From: a virus
Virus record (IMG/VR): IMGVR_UViG_3300027513_000003
Location: 1 to 46,042 of that record
Direction: 5' to 3' (one strand)
Length of the DNA stretch: 46,042 bases
Part shown: piece after piece, positions 1 through 6,746 of the stretch
Layout of the letters: every line of letters starts with the position of its first letter
Position numbering within the stretch: position 1 is the stretch's first letter
Notes under the pieces: model-generated
What the model was told of the DNA's origin: nothing
Seen by the model: the letters and a program-made list of their open reading frames with translations, nothing else
Databases searched by the model: none
Translations under genes and position numbers: made by a program

Positions 1-127
1 AAGGTGCGACGCCAACCCAATTCACATTATCCAGCTCTGTTACGTCAATGTCTATAATACTGGCGGCTATCAGGTAGTTGGTCCGGAACTCGATCTGTCG
101 CTCTTCGACTTTTACCCCCAGCAGGCA
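1..127. repeat. Terminal direct repeat, left copy (contig circularity)
   Basis: These 127 bases are identical to the last 127 bases of the window. An exact terminal overlap of this length is what a de Bruijn assembler leaves when it walks once round a circular or circularly permuted molecule. A single protein reads through the join in one frame, which supports real circularity rather than a biological end repeat. Confidence 0.95.
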
Positions 128-697
128 GGCAAAGCTGTTCGGAAGCTCGCGACATACAGCAATGGGACACTGGCGGCTGTAATACAGTTCACGCATGACA
201 TGATCGAGCTTTCATCGTCGTCATGGCAATTCGGTCCCGATGCTCGCGATCGAGTGATTGCGCAGAACGGAGATCAGACAAATTCTCAACAGCCGATCGG
301 TTCTCAGCGGATGAAGACGAAGTGCCGATTGATCGGGCCGGCGCGCGGAGTCATTACGTTCCACGGCACGATTGCCACGATCATTCCGGCGCCGCCAGGT
401 GAAGATGATTTCTTTTACATGCCGGGTCAATCAGAGCAGTCGGAACTCGCGGCGCCGTCTGGTGGCAATCCGATCTTACTTTGGGACGACGGAATTCAGA
501 CCGGCTCGATCATACCAGTTGATGGCATCGCGGAGGTCAATCTGGCCGACAATACCCAATGGGCGGACTTCACCCCGGATGATCTGTGTCCGCCGGGTTC
601 GGACCTGACGTGCTTCGCGATCTTCTGGATTGGGAAGACCCCGGCGACATTGCCGAGCTTCCCGGCGCCGTGGGTTGGGCAGTTCGAATTGTTCTGA
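1..697 (+). CDS. Tail-region structural protein, 3' part (gene spans the circular join)
   Basis: This is the continuation of the gene starting at 45839. Across the join the frame is open, giving a protein of about 257 residues that begins MAISSPIAGVESEV. The codon frame starts at base 2 and ends at the stop at 695-697. It is the last large gene of the tail operon and follows three other proteins downstream of the tape measure, so a baseplate, tail-tip or virion-associated role is likely by position. I recognise no family. The internal ATG at 200 is not the real start, because the upstream frame stays open through the join. Confidence 0.8.
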   Translation, partial: RCDANPIHIIQLCYVNVYNTGGYQVVGPELDLSLFDFYPQQAGKAVRKLATYSNGTLAAVIQFTHDMIELSSSSWQFGPDARDRVIAQNGDQTNSQQPIGSQRMKTKCRLIGPARGVITFHGTIATIIPAPPGEDDFFYMPGQSEQSELAAPSGGNPILLWDDGIQTGSIIPVDGIAEVNLADNTQWADFTPDDLCPPGSDLTCFAIFWIGKTPATLPSFPAPWVGQFELF

Positions 698-741
698 GCT
701 TTTAGCCTTGAAAGAATGGCTGATACTGGCAATATTCGGAC

Positions 742-993
742 ATGCTCGGACGCGTCTTCGGCGTTTGTATTTTGTTGATCGTGCTTTGCTCATTGGTTGA
801 GCCTTACTTTGAGCACCTTTATTACTTCGGTTTTCCACATCCGACCTCGACCCCGCCGCCATGCAAGCCGAGCGAGGTCAAGGTCATCGTCGGCTTCGTC
901 GGAAGCTTTGTGATCTCGATCGGCTTTATCATTCTACTTACCCGGCTATCGGACTCTCCGACGAATGACGACGAGCCTGAGGAGACTGCTTGA
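742..993 (+). CDS. Small two-helix membrane protein (possible holin-like)
   Basis: The protein has 83 residues and two hydrophobic segments (about 4-22 and 47-68), separated by a Pro-rich loop, with an acidic C-terminus. An in-frame stop at 721-723 limits the start to 742, and there is no clear Shine-Dalgarno. It ends the tail operon and overlaps the oppositely oriented repressor-like gene by 56 bases tail to tail. Size and topology fit a holin or a small inner-membrane lysogeny protein, but a better holin candidate lies at 38881. Function is uncertain. Confidence 0.55.
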   Translation: MLGRVFGVCILLIVLCSLVEPYFEHLYYFGFPHPTSTPPPCKPSEVKVIVGFVGSFVISIGFIILLTRLSDSPTNDDEPEETA

Positions 994-1168
994 GTTTCTT
1001 CGCCTTCTTCAGCCGCGCCAGAGCCGCCTCTTGCGTGAGCGCCAGCGGTTCCTCGCCTTTCTCCCACTGCCACACGGCGCGAGGCGAGACATCCAACAGC
1101 ACGGCAGCCTCAGCCTGTGTCAGGCCGAGCCGCGCACGCTCTGACTTGAGTTGTGATGCGAAGGTCAC
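938..1168 (-). CDS. Xre-family helix-turn-helix DNA-binding protein
   Basis: The protein has 76 residues. Residues 3-45 form a textbook Xre/Cro helix-turn-helix: SQLKSERARLGLTQAEAA, then VSPRAVWQWEKG. It starts at GTG (1168) in a GTGA overlap with the stop of the upstream - strand gene, so the two are probably translated together. Phage proteins of this kind bind operators as repressor or Cro. Its position next to the integrase, on the lysogeny strand, makes it a candidate lysogeny regulator. It lacks the C-terminal dimerisation/peptidase domain of CI-type repressors. Confidence 0.8.
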   Translation of the reverse strand: MTFASQLKSERARLGLTQAEAAVLLDVSPRAVWQWEKGEEPLALTQEAALARLKKAKKLKQSPQARRHSSESPIAG

Positions 1169-1491
1169 TCCGCACCGCCTTTCCCGGAGAGGGCTTGCTT
1201 GGCCAATTTCTCTAACGCCTCATCTTGCGAGTTTCCCGGCAGATGGTTCGCCATATATTCCGACAGCAGCCCCTCCAACTCCTGGACCCGCGCTTTGAGT
1301 GTTGGTGCTGACGCAATTAGTTCAGCGTTGCAACGTGCCAGCTTCTCAGCTTCGATGCGCTCTGCCTTAGACAACTCGACAGGTTGCCCCGCGGCGGCAT
1401 TGGCCACCGTAGCGAGAATGTAACCGTCGCCGATAATGGAAAATTCGCCATCGGTGTTGCGTTCGATTGTCCAAGGCATGTTAGTTTTCAT
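1165..1491 (-). CDS. Small phage protein of unknown function (predicted coiled coil)
   Basis: The protein has 108 residues starting MKTNMPWTIERN. A central helix, about residues 45-90, carries a pattern seen in many small early phage proteins (ARCNAELIASAP), followed by a leucine-rich heptad stretch. The frame stays open upstream to 1593, but that extension would translate the integrase arm-type repeats (VDYEVDY), so I prefer the start at 1491. It shares a GTGA overlap with the Xre gene downstream. No function can be assigned. Confidence 0.6.
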   Translation of the reverse strand: MKTNMPWTIERNTDGEFSIIGDGYILATVANAAAGQPVELSKAERIEAEKLARCNAELIASAPTLKARVQELEGLLSEYMANHLPGNSQDEALEKLAKQALSGKGGAE

Positions 1492-1567
1492 GGCTACAGC
1501 CTCGCAGAAAGTGCGAACCGATGCAACAACTATTTCGCAGAATCTGCCGATTGTTTGTAAGTGCTTG

Positions 1568-1588
1568 TAGTCCACTTCATAGTCCACT
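1568..1588. promoter_or_regulatory. Putative integrase arm-type sites, P side
   Basis: Two direct copies of TAGTCCACT, at 1568-1576 and 1580-1588, lie 12 bases apart. A matching pair with the same 12-base spacing lies on the other side of attP (1787-1807). Symmetric short repeats flanking a crossover site are the expected arrangement for the arm sites bound by the N-terminal domain of a lambda-type integrase. Confidence 0.6.
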
Positions 1589-1598
1589 TGCATTTAAG

Positions 1599-1678
1599 CC
1601 GGTGGGGGCCGGTGGGACTCGCCGTCGCGTATTTTCGAGCATTGGTGCATTTGCTGTCCCGGTGGGGGCCGGTGGGAC
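1599..1678. repeat. Two 20-base G-rich direct repeats beside attP
   Basis: The 20-base sequence CCGGTGGGGGCCGGTGGGAC occurs at 1599-1618 and again, perfectly, at 1659-1678, 60 bases apart. Each copy is itself an internal repeat of CCGGTGGG. They sit between the P-side arm sites and the attP core, where excisionase, IHF-like or other directionality factors would bind. The intervening DNA carries no convincing gene. Confidence 0.7.
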
Positions 1679-1689
1679 AGTTCTGACCC

Positions 1690-1736
1690 GACTACGGATC
1701 AGAAGGTTATAGGTTCAACTCCTATTGGGTGCGCCA
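1690..1736 (+). other. attP: attP core: 3' half of a tRNA-Arg(ACG) gene
   Basis: This stretch reads as the 3' half of a tRNA. It has an anticodon loop CTACGGA (1692-1698, anticodon ACG), the 3' anticodon stem TCAGA, a variable loop, a T arm with stem ATAGG/CCTAT and loop TTCAACT, a 3' acceptor strand TGGGTGC, discriminator G and CCA. The 5' half is missing: upstream bases do not pair except for about two next to the loop. Phages that integrate into a tRNA gene carry exactly this to rebuild the gene. It lies 27 bases past the integrase stop. Confidence 0.85.
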
Positions 1737-1763
1737 TTTCCTGCAGCAACTTACGCGGACTTC

Positions 1764-2981
1764 TCACCTCTCCGAAAGACGGCCCGTAGTCCACCTGGTA
1801 GTCCACTTTTCCGCAATGGAGTGACTTTTGCCGCGCCAGCGCGCCCAGGCGGGCAGGCCCTTGTGTGGCAGCCATGACATGGCGTCGCCGCCCTGCCAGT
1901 TCGCCGGCCGCGCGCCGTAGGTGGTCTCCATCAACGCCGAGGTCTTGTCGCCGATCTCACCCGCGATCTGGACATCGCTGGCGCCGTCGCTACGTCTCTT
2001 GGTGACGTAGAAACTACGCACCCCATGTGGAGTCACCTTCGGCAAGCCGAGCGCCTTAGATGCCCGGGGAAGCGCATGGGCGAGGGCGTGGCGATCCAGT
2101 GTCCCGATGCCGCCGCGGCCCGGAAAGTAATAGCGGCTGGTCCGATGCCGGGTCCGGAGCCAATAGCGATGGCAGGCGAGCATCTCCCGGAACTCTGGCC
2201 CGATGATCACGAACGGATTCACGGGATTCACGCCATTCTTACTGCGGTGGACGGATAGAACGTCGCCGGCGATGTGCCCAGGCTGGCCGGGCTTGGCGTC
2301 GGCGCGCATCCTGAGCAGTTCGGAGGTTCGGCCAGCGGTGAACATGGCGAAGAGTAACTGCCAGCCCAAGGCTTCGCTGCGGACGTCATCAAAAAAGTAA
2401 TCGGCCATGCGATGAATCACGTCGGCCGAGGCTGGCGCTACCTGCCGGGACCTGCGGACGTCGGCATCCCTTCGATACCTGGGGCGACCGGAGCGCACGT
2501 AATTGATCTCGAGCTGGCCGGCGGCGACCCCATAACTCAGGACGTTCGAAAAGGTCGTCAACTCGAGGTCGATCGTGCGTTCCCCTGATCCTTTCTTCAC
2601 GCGCGGCTTTCGCCACTTCGCATACGCGGGCAGGTTCGCCAGTCGGATCGTGGACGCGGCCACTGGTCCGAAGTATTTGACGAGCCAGTCGAGCCGAGCG
2701 CGTTCCGGCGCGCAGAATGATTCACTGCGTGGCTCGAGCCTGCGGTTCGGGCAACCCGCGTCTTTGTAGAGATTGGCGAGTTGGAGAAAGGTGCCCGCGT
2801 TTAAAGTCCAGGGTTCGCGCGCCCGTTCCTTGAATGCGAATGCGCGCTTCGTGGCCTTGAGCTTGCGCCAGGTCCTTCGGTGATTGATCCATGGCCGAGC
2901 CCAGAAGGCCCCTTCGGAGTCGACGTAGACGCCGCCGCCGATGGATTTACGGGTGGGGCTATTTGATACGTTCAACGGCAC
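1764..2981 (-). CDS. int: Tyrosine recombinase (phage integrase)
   Basis: The protein has 405 residues with the tyrosine-recombinase catalytic set: Arg218 (AGRTSELL), Lys248 (SKNG), His319-x-x-Arg322 (HGVR) and the nucleophile Tyr355 (TTYG). The usual second His/Trp position, in the GH motif before the tyrosine, reads Gly344-Asp345, a deviation. An N-terminal arm-binding region (1-60) and a core-binding helical domain (about 90-170) precede it. The start is GTG at 2981, overlapping the upstream gene by 23 bases. The last codons (WTTRWTT) are encoded by arm-type repeats. It should cut attP/attB within the tRNA-Arg gene. Confidence 0.95.
   Translation of the reverse strand: MPLNVSNSPTRKSIGGGVYVDSEGAFWARPWINHRRTWRKLKATKRAFAFKERAREPWTLNAGTFLQLANLYKDAGCPNRRLEPRSESFCAPERARLDWLVKYFGPVAASTIRLANLPAYAKWRKPRVKKGSGERTIDLELTTFSNVLSYGVAAGQLEINYVRSGRPRYRRDADVRRSRQVAPASADVIHRMADYFFDDVRSEALGWQLLFAMFTAGRTSELLRMRADAKPGQPGHIAGDVLSVHRSKNGVNPVNPFVIIGPEFREMLACHRYWLRTRHRTSRYYFPGRGGIGTLDRHALAHALPRASKALGLPKVTPHGVRSFYVTKRRSDGASDVQIAGEIGDKTSALMETTYGARPANWQGGDAMSWLPHKGLPAWARWRGKSHSIAEKWTTRWTTGRLSER
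1787..1807. promoter_or_regulatory. Putative integrase arm-type sites, P' side
   Basis: TAGTCCACC (1787-1795) and TAGTCCACT (1799-1807) form a direct pair with the same 12-base spacing as the pair at 1568-1588. They lie inside the 3' end of the integrase gene and create its repeated WTT residues. Confidence 0.6.
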
Positions 2982-3414
2982 AAATCAGAACGGCGACACT
3001 AATAATCAGCACGCCAAAGCAAAACTGTATCGACGTGTAAATCTGTTGCATGATGTTTTCCGTGCGCCCGGTGCTGTTCACGATGAGTCCCAAGCCGGTG
3101 ACAATTAAGCCGGTGACAACAAGCGCAATAACAACAGAGCCGACAATGCCCTTAGATACCCTTGCGACTGTTTCGATTTCTCTTTTCGTATTTCGAGCAA
3201 GATCAGAAACAATAGGCGGAACAAAATACGGCTTGGGGTCTGGCTTCTCTTTGAGCATGTAAAGTGTGGTTGGTTTGCCACAGTGCGGACAATCAACAAC
3301 CTGGCCGAGGGTCTTTATATCATCGCTGCCAGTCTGGAAAAATTGCGATCGCTCAAATTCGATGCGTCCGCCGCACTGGCCGCAGTCGGATGTTGCCGTT
3401 GTTGCGCCACTCAT
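2959..3414 (-). CDS. Zinc-ribbon membrane protein
   Basis: The protein has 151 residues. An N-terminal zinc ribbon uses Cys11-x2-Cys14 and Cys42-x2-Cys45. A linker leads to two transmembrane segments (about 90-112 and 126-147). The gene starts with ATG at 3414 and runs into the integrase gene, so it is probably co-transcribed and expressed in the lysogen. A membrane protein made from the lysogeny strand could act in superinfection exclusion or envelope sensing. That role is inference; I recognise no named family. Confidence 0.7.
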   Translation of the reverse strand: MSGATTATSDCGQCGGRIEFERSQFFQTGSDDIKTLGQVVDCPHCGKPTTLYMLKEKPDPKPYFVPPIVSDLARNTKREIETVARVSKGIVGSVVIALVVTGLIVTGLGLIVNSTGRTENIMQQIYTSIQFCFGVLIISVAVLICAVERIK

Positions 3415-3477
3415 ATGCAGACGATTGTCAGAAAGTTATTCACAATTCACGCTTTCGGATTGCGTTAGTTAAACCTT

Positions 3478-3496
3478 CTAAGCCTAATCGGCTTAG
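3478..3496. promoter_or_regulatory. Perfect 7-bp inverted repeat, operator-like
   Basis: CTAAGCC and GGCTTAG are separated by a 5-base loop. No T-run follows on either strand, so it is not a good intrinsic terminator. It lies about 65 bases upstream of the zinc-ribbon membrane gene and downstream of the - strand RHH gene, in a gap (3415-3598) where I see no gene. An operator or an mRNA hairpin is possible. Confidence 0.35.
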
Positions 3497-3598
3497 ATGA
3501 ACCGAGGGCTTCCAAAGGGCACGACTTATTCACATGGACCACCTTTGTCTGACCCGGCAAATCACCATTGGGACAAACTATGAAAAGAGATGCTTTCA

Positions 3599-3844
3599 TC
3601 AATCTTTGCTTGCGACTTTATCTTTTAGAGCGTCAAGCCGCGCTTTTGCTTCCGCGAAATCTTTTTCTGCCAAAGAAATCGCGGCGGCGGGATGTTTTAG
3701 CCGTATTGCCTCGTTAACAAGGGCCGTTCGTTGTCCGCGGCTTGCTTCCGGGAAAAGCCTCTCGACTAATTCACGGACATCATCATCGGGTTGGAATGTC
3801 CAGGTCCGAACGCGCCTTGTCACTTTTTTTGGAGTTTTTTTCAT
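3599..3844 (-). CDS. Ribbon-helix-helix regulator (- strand copy)
   Basis: The protein has 81 residues. A basic N-terminus is followed by a short strand (RTWTFQPDDDV) and two helices (RELVERLF, then RGQRTALVNEAIRLK), the Arc/MetJ-type ribbon-helix-helix pattern, with a charged helical tail. It is clearly related to the divergent protein at 3957 (RTWTFQPDDDV against RTTWTIQPADDV). I chose the ATG at 3844; a GTG at 3865 would add seven residues. Such proteins bind operators as dimers. Facing a paralogue across a control region, it probably takes part in the lysis-lysogeny switch, as Arc and Mnt do in phage P22. Confidence 0.7.
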   Translation of the reverse strand: MKKTPKKVTRRVRTWTFQPDDDVRELVERLFPEASRGQRTALVNEAIRLKHPAAAISLAEKDFAEAKARLDALKDKVASKD

Positions 3845-3956
3845 GAGTAGAACACTAATAACCACGGGCTGTTTTACGCTAATTGTCTTACTGGCGCAAT
3901 CCGTAAAATCCGAAAAGTGTTGACGGTTGTCTTACGTATGTCTTACAACATACGCA
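3845..3956. promoter_or_regulatory. Divergent control region with repeated operators
   Basis: TGTCTTAC occurs three times (3884-3891, 3928-3935, 3939-3946), with starts 44 and 11 bases apart, thus on one helical face. A variant TGTTTTAC lies at 3870-3877. A perfect inverted repeat (CGTATGT/ACATACG, 6-base loop) is at 3935-3954. TTGACG at 3920-3925 could be a -35 box, but no good -10 follows. Direct repeats at 11-base spacing are typical ribbon-helix-helix operators. Confidence 0.6.
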
Positions 3957-4142
3957 ATGAAACGGACGACTTGGACGATACAGCCCGCAGATGATGTAAA
4001 AAGCCTCGTAGCAAAGGAGATTAATCGGCGGGTCGGACGCAGGGGAAGCAAGAAGGGTGTTCGAACTCAAATCATCAATGAGGCACTTCGCAAGGTCCTA
4101 TTCTACTTAAACGGCAAACGCGAAGAAAGCAAAGCCGCCTGA
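3957..4142 (+). CDS. Ribbon-helix-helix regulator (+ strand copy)
   Basis: The protein has 61 residues starting MKRTTWTIQPADDV. A beta strand and two helices (DVKSLVAKEINRR, then KGVRTQIINEALRKVL) give the ribbon-helix-helix fold. The start at 3957 matches the paralogue; an ATG at 3927 would read through the operators. It is the first gene of the rightward early operon and is followed closely by 4146. By layout it may repress its own promoter or that of the divergent paralogue. Confidence 0.7.
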   Translation: MKRTTWTIQPADDVKSLVAKEINRRVGRRGSKKGVRTQIINEALRKVLFYLNGKREESKAA

Positions 4143-4145
4143 CCT

Positions 4146-4373
4146 ATGTCCTCACCCATTGCAATCGAATCCGGGATTCCGATGCCTGAAAAGCTCGGCA
4201 ATCAAAAGTCTGCACTTCGCGTTGCCTTCGAAGCCATGGCGCCGGGGCAGAGCGTGATGATCTCGCGAGCGACCACGCTTCAGACGATTTACGGGACCGC
4301 GAAGGCCGCGAAGATCAAAGTCAGCACCCGGCAAATCAACTGCGAGAGCCGCCGCATCTGGAGGGTGTCATGA
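4146..4373 (+). CDS. Small early phage protein
   Basis: The protein has 75 residues. The pattern PGQSVMIS..., then AAKIKVSTRQ and a C-terminal IWRV, resembles small phage proteins in which a short beta-rich region precedes a helix and a KITTRK-like strand. I cannot name the family. It lies between the RHH gene and the excisionase-like gene, with a 4-base ATGA overlap to the latter, so it belongs to the first rightward operon. Confidence 0.6.
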   Translation: MSSPIAIESGIPMPEKLGNQKSALRVAFEAMAPGQSVMISRATTLQTIYGTAKAAKIKVSTRQINCESRRIWRVS

Positions 4374-4636
4374 CCGAAGTCCTCACCATCCTCCAGTCCC
4401 GCGAATTCCTCTGCGCCTTGGAACACGCGCAACTCAAGGCCGCGAGTCCCTGGCGTGATCGTGACGGCGCCGCGGCTCACTGTTGTTGCTCCGTCAGCGA
4501 GATCGACCGGGCGGCGGACGAGGGAGTCATTCCCCGTCATCATCGCGGTAGGACGCCGTTGTTCCGGGTTGATGAATTGGACGACGTGATTTTCCGCGGC
4601 GCCTGGAGACCTCGTGAGGAAAAGGAGTCTGCGTGA
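4370..4636 (+). CDS. Excisionase-like HTH protein
   Basis: The protein has 88 residues. Residues 27-77 fit the MerR/excisionase (HTH_17) pattern: AAHCCCSVSEIDRAADEG, then IPRHHRGRTPLFRVDELD, a helix-turn-helix followed by the wing. Such proteins in temperate phages either bend attP DNA to drive excision (Xis) or act as early activators. Its place at the start of the rightward operon fits Xis, expressed when the lytic programme begins. Three consecutive cysteines (CCC) in the first helix are unusual. Confidence 0.65.
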   Translation: MTEVLTILQSREFLCALEHAQLKAASPWRDRDGAAAHCCCSVSEIDRAADEGVIPRHHRGRTPLFRVDELDDVIFRGAWRPREEKESA

Positions 4637-4812
4637 GACCCATCGAAATCACCGTCCGCAAGTTGAGCCGGAACGTTCGTGCGTCGATGCGCAATTGCGC
4701 TTTGAGTTATCGCCTCACGAGAAAGCGTGGCGACGTCGGCTTCATGATCCGCTGGCTTAACCATGCAACAACCTACCGCAGAATCGCTGCGGGATTTTTG
4801 GAGGCAGCGTAA
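4633..4812 (+). CDS. Small basic protein, 59 aa
   Basis: A GTG start at 4633 lies 5 bases after AGGAG (4623-4627) and overlaps the previous stop in a GTGA arrangement. The product begins VRPIEITVRKLSRNV and is strongly basic (many Arg/Lys), with an aromatic, hydrophobic C-terminal half. It ends four bases before the next start. Good ribosome-binding site, coupling and spacing make it a likely gene. A nucleic-acid-binding role is a guess from charge alone. Confidence 0.55.
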   Translation: MRPIEITVRKLSRNVRASMRNCALSYRLTRKRGDVGFMIRWLNHATTYRRIAAGFLEAA

Positions 4813-4816
4813 ATCT

Positions 4817-5767
4817 ATGTGTGAATTCAAATCCGCAATCGTGATGGCCAATGGCGATCTGCTCCACAACCCGTGGACTGATAGTCATGAGGACTTGGTG
4901 CGTCTGTTTAAACCCAACGACACGGCAACCACTCGGGATGAGCCTCGCTTTGCCCGCGTCGAATTCAAGCCAGATGAACCCACGGACCTCGCGGATATTT
5001 CCAAATACAAACTCAACATCGACGAGCTGCGAAAGCCTGAATGGTTCGATGCCGCAATGGAGGCGAAGACCATCGAGAAACTGAAGCTCATGGTTTCCGG
5101 GATGATAATCACGGGCGCAGTCGATTTAATTTGCGGCGGCGTGTTCATCCTCGGTAAAGGCGCGAAAGTGTCTTCGGCAAAAGCCGTGAAAATCGTTGCC
5201 ATGCTCGCAGATTCCAAGGTCGGCGAGATGTGGGGAAGCTCCAACGTCGGCGAGATGTGGGGAAGTTCCAACGTCGGCGTGATGTGGGGAAGCTCCAAGG
5301 TCGGCGTGATGCGGGGAAGTTCCAACGTCGGCGTGATGTGGGGAAGCTCCAAGGTCGGCGTGATGCGGGAAAGCTCCAACGTCGGCGAGATGTGGGGAAG
5401 CTCCAACGTCGGCGAGATGCGGGAAAGCTCCAAGGTCGGCGTGATGCGGGAAAGCTCCAACGTCGGCGAGATGTGGGGAAGCTCCAACGTCGGCGTGATG
5501 CGGGAAAGCTCCAACGTCGGCGAGATGTGGGGAAGCTCCAACGTCGGCGAGATGCGGGAAAGCTCCAAGGTCGGCGAGATGTGGGAAAGCTCCAAGGTCG
5601 GCGAGATGCGGGGAAGCTCCAAGGTCGGCGAGATGCGGGGAAGCTCCAAGGTCGGCGAGATGCGGGACAGCTCCAAGGTCGGCGTGATGCGGGACAGCTC
5701 CAAGGTCGGCGAGATGCGGGGAAGCTCCAAGGTCGACAAAGGCACGGACGAAAAACCTAAGGCATGA
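4817..5767 (+). CDS. Phage protein with nineteen 9-residue repeats
   Basis: The protein has 316 residues. The N-terminal part (1-130) starts MCEFKSAIVMANGDLL and has a DSHEDLVRLF motif and an FARVEF strand, a pattern seen in uncharacterised phage and bacterial proteins. Residues 135-305 are nineteen tandem copies of VG[EV]M[WR][GED]SS[NK]. Regular short repeats with alternating small and hydrophobic residues suggest a beta-solenoid. I chose ATG 4817 over the upstream 4763, which would overlap the small gene before it. Function is unknown; repeat number probably varies by slippage. Confidence 0.75.
   Translation: MCEFKSAIVMANGDLLHNPWTDSHEDLVRLFKPNDTATTRDEPRFARVEFKPDEPTDLADISKYKLNIDELRKPEWFDAAMEAKTIEKLKLMVSGMIITGAVDLICGGVFILGKGAKVSSAKAVKIVAMLADSKVGEMWGSSNVGEMWGSSNVGVMWGSSKVGVMRGSSNVGVMWGSSKVGVMRESSNVGEMWGSSNVGEMRESSKVGVMRESSNVGEMWGSSNVGVMRESSNVGEMWGSSNVGEMRESSKVGEMWESSKVGEMRGSSKVGEMRGSSKVGEMRDSSKVGVMRDSSKVGEMRGSSKVDKGTDEKPKA
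5219..5731 (+). repeat. Tandem 27-base repeat, 19 units
   Basis: Nineteen units of 27 bases with no spacers encode the 9-residue repeat. Differences sit at few codons: AAC/AAG, GAG/GTG, TGG/CGG and GGA/GAA/GAC. The unit has no stop in the other + frame (5230-5760) or in one - frame, so long shadow frames appear across it. Confidence 0.95.
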
Positions 5768-6426
5768 AAACCCTCGTCACCCTACTCGCAGTTGCATTCC
5801 TCACCGCGATCATCTGGCTCGCGATTCACGGCCTCTGGCCTGTCGTCGCTGGCGTCGGAGTCCTTGCCGCGATTCACATCATCGCGATCTGCAAAGTCGC
5901 TGCTCGCAAGATGCCGACGCCGGCAGGTTGGACGACGGAAGATCGGAAGAAGCGCAGAGAGATTCTTTGCGGGTCGGCGTTGGTGCTGTTGCTGTCGGCG
6001 ACGATCGCGCATGGGCAGCCGACGAACCAGTCAGTCGCAATCGGCGGACCAGCGAACATCATAGCCATCTCTCATCATCTTGCTGGGACAAACTATGGTT
6101 GGCCTCTCGGTGTCCCCGATCTGCGCGCGGAGCTCTCCACATCGATCGAAACCAATGCCTTTGCGTTTGGCGAGGCGATCGCCTTTATCCCGGCGACTTA
6201 CATCTATGGGGATCAGCGTCCGACATATTATCCCAAAACCCGCGAGTTCAGTTACTGCGCCAACGTCATATCGAATTACGTCCTAACTCTGACGTTCAGG
6301 AGTCAAACCAATCGCATCGTTATCGATTCCCGGAAGCTCGGAACCATTGAAGCCAAAGTCGTGGAGACCGTCACGCTGGCAACCAACCGTGCCGAAGTTC
6401 GGACGTTCACACCGGAGAAACCATGA
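5764..6426 (+). CDS. Membrane protein of unknown function
   Basis: The protein has 220 residues with a hydrophobic N-terminus: two transmembrane segments (about 2-22 and 25-45), a basic loop (TTEDRKKRREILC), a third segment (about 69-84), then a soluble Thr/Asn-rich domain probably on the periplasmic side. It overlaps the lipoprotein gene that follows by ATGA. The pair may act together in the envelope. No family recognised. Confidence 0.65.
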   Translation: MKTLVTLLAVAFLTAIIWLAIHGLWPVVAGVGVLAAIHIIAICKVAARKMPTPAGWTTEDRKKRREILCGSALVLLLSATIAHGQPTNQSVAIGGPANIIAISHHLAGTNYGWPLGVPDLRAELSTSIETNAFAFGEAIAFIPATYIYGDQRPTYYPKTREFSYCANVISNYVLTLTFRSQTNRIVIDSRKLGTIEAKVVETVTLATNRAEVRTFTPEKP

Positions 6427-6746
6427 AAATAAAAATCCTGTCATCGTTGGTATTCGTCATTCTGGCGCTGGTTGGTTGTTCACACGAGCCCGAGCCCGCA
6501 CACATAGAAATAAAATACACCGCACCGCCGCCGGGATTCTCCATTGTCTGCGACACCAACGGACATTTCAGCTACTCCAAGCTACTCGGCGATTCGAAGT
6601 TCATCTTTGGCGAGCATTGGGACGACGACGTGTTCGCAACCCGGGAACAAGCACTTGAGAAAGCTTGGCGTCACTATCGGGTCACCCGTATCTCGGGTCT
6701 GCCGAAGTCCACTAATAATTTCGTCTGGGACGACTGCGACAAATGA
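6423..6746 (+). CDS. Small lipoprotein
   Basis: The protein has 107 residues. The signal sequence MKIKILSSLVFVILALVGC ends in a lipobox with Cys19, followed by a Pro/Glu-rich linker and a small soluble domain. It is predicted to be lipid-anchored to the inner or outer membrane. It is co-translated with the membrane protein upstream (ATGA overlap). Early-region phage lipoproteins often block superinfection, which is only a possibility here. Confidence 0.7.
   Translation: MKIKILSSLVFVILALVGCSHEPEPAHIEIKYTAPPPGFSIVCDTNGHFSYSKLLGDSKFIFGEHWDDDVFATREQALEKAWRHYRVTRISGLPKSTNNFVWDDCDK

Noticed and set aside
742-993. Calling 742-993 the phage holin
   Set aside because: Two hydrophobic segments alone are not enough, and 38881 is a better candidate by topology and neighbours.
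3581-3718. Short + strand frame starting ACAAACTATG (MKRDAFIN...)
   Set aside because: It is antisense to the RHH gene, has no family resemblance and only the start context speaks for it.
5219-5731. 27-base tandem array as CRISPR
   Set aside because: Units are contiguous with no spacers and are in frame as a 9-residue protein repeat.
4885-5760. Long open frames on both strands over the 27-base repeats
   Set aside because: The repeat unit simply lacks stops in those frames; the + frame from 4817 has the natural N-terminal domain and operon spacing.
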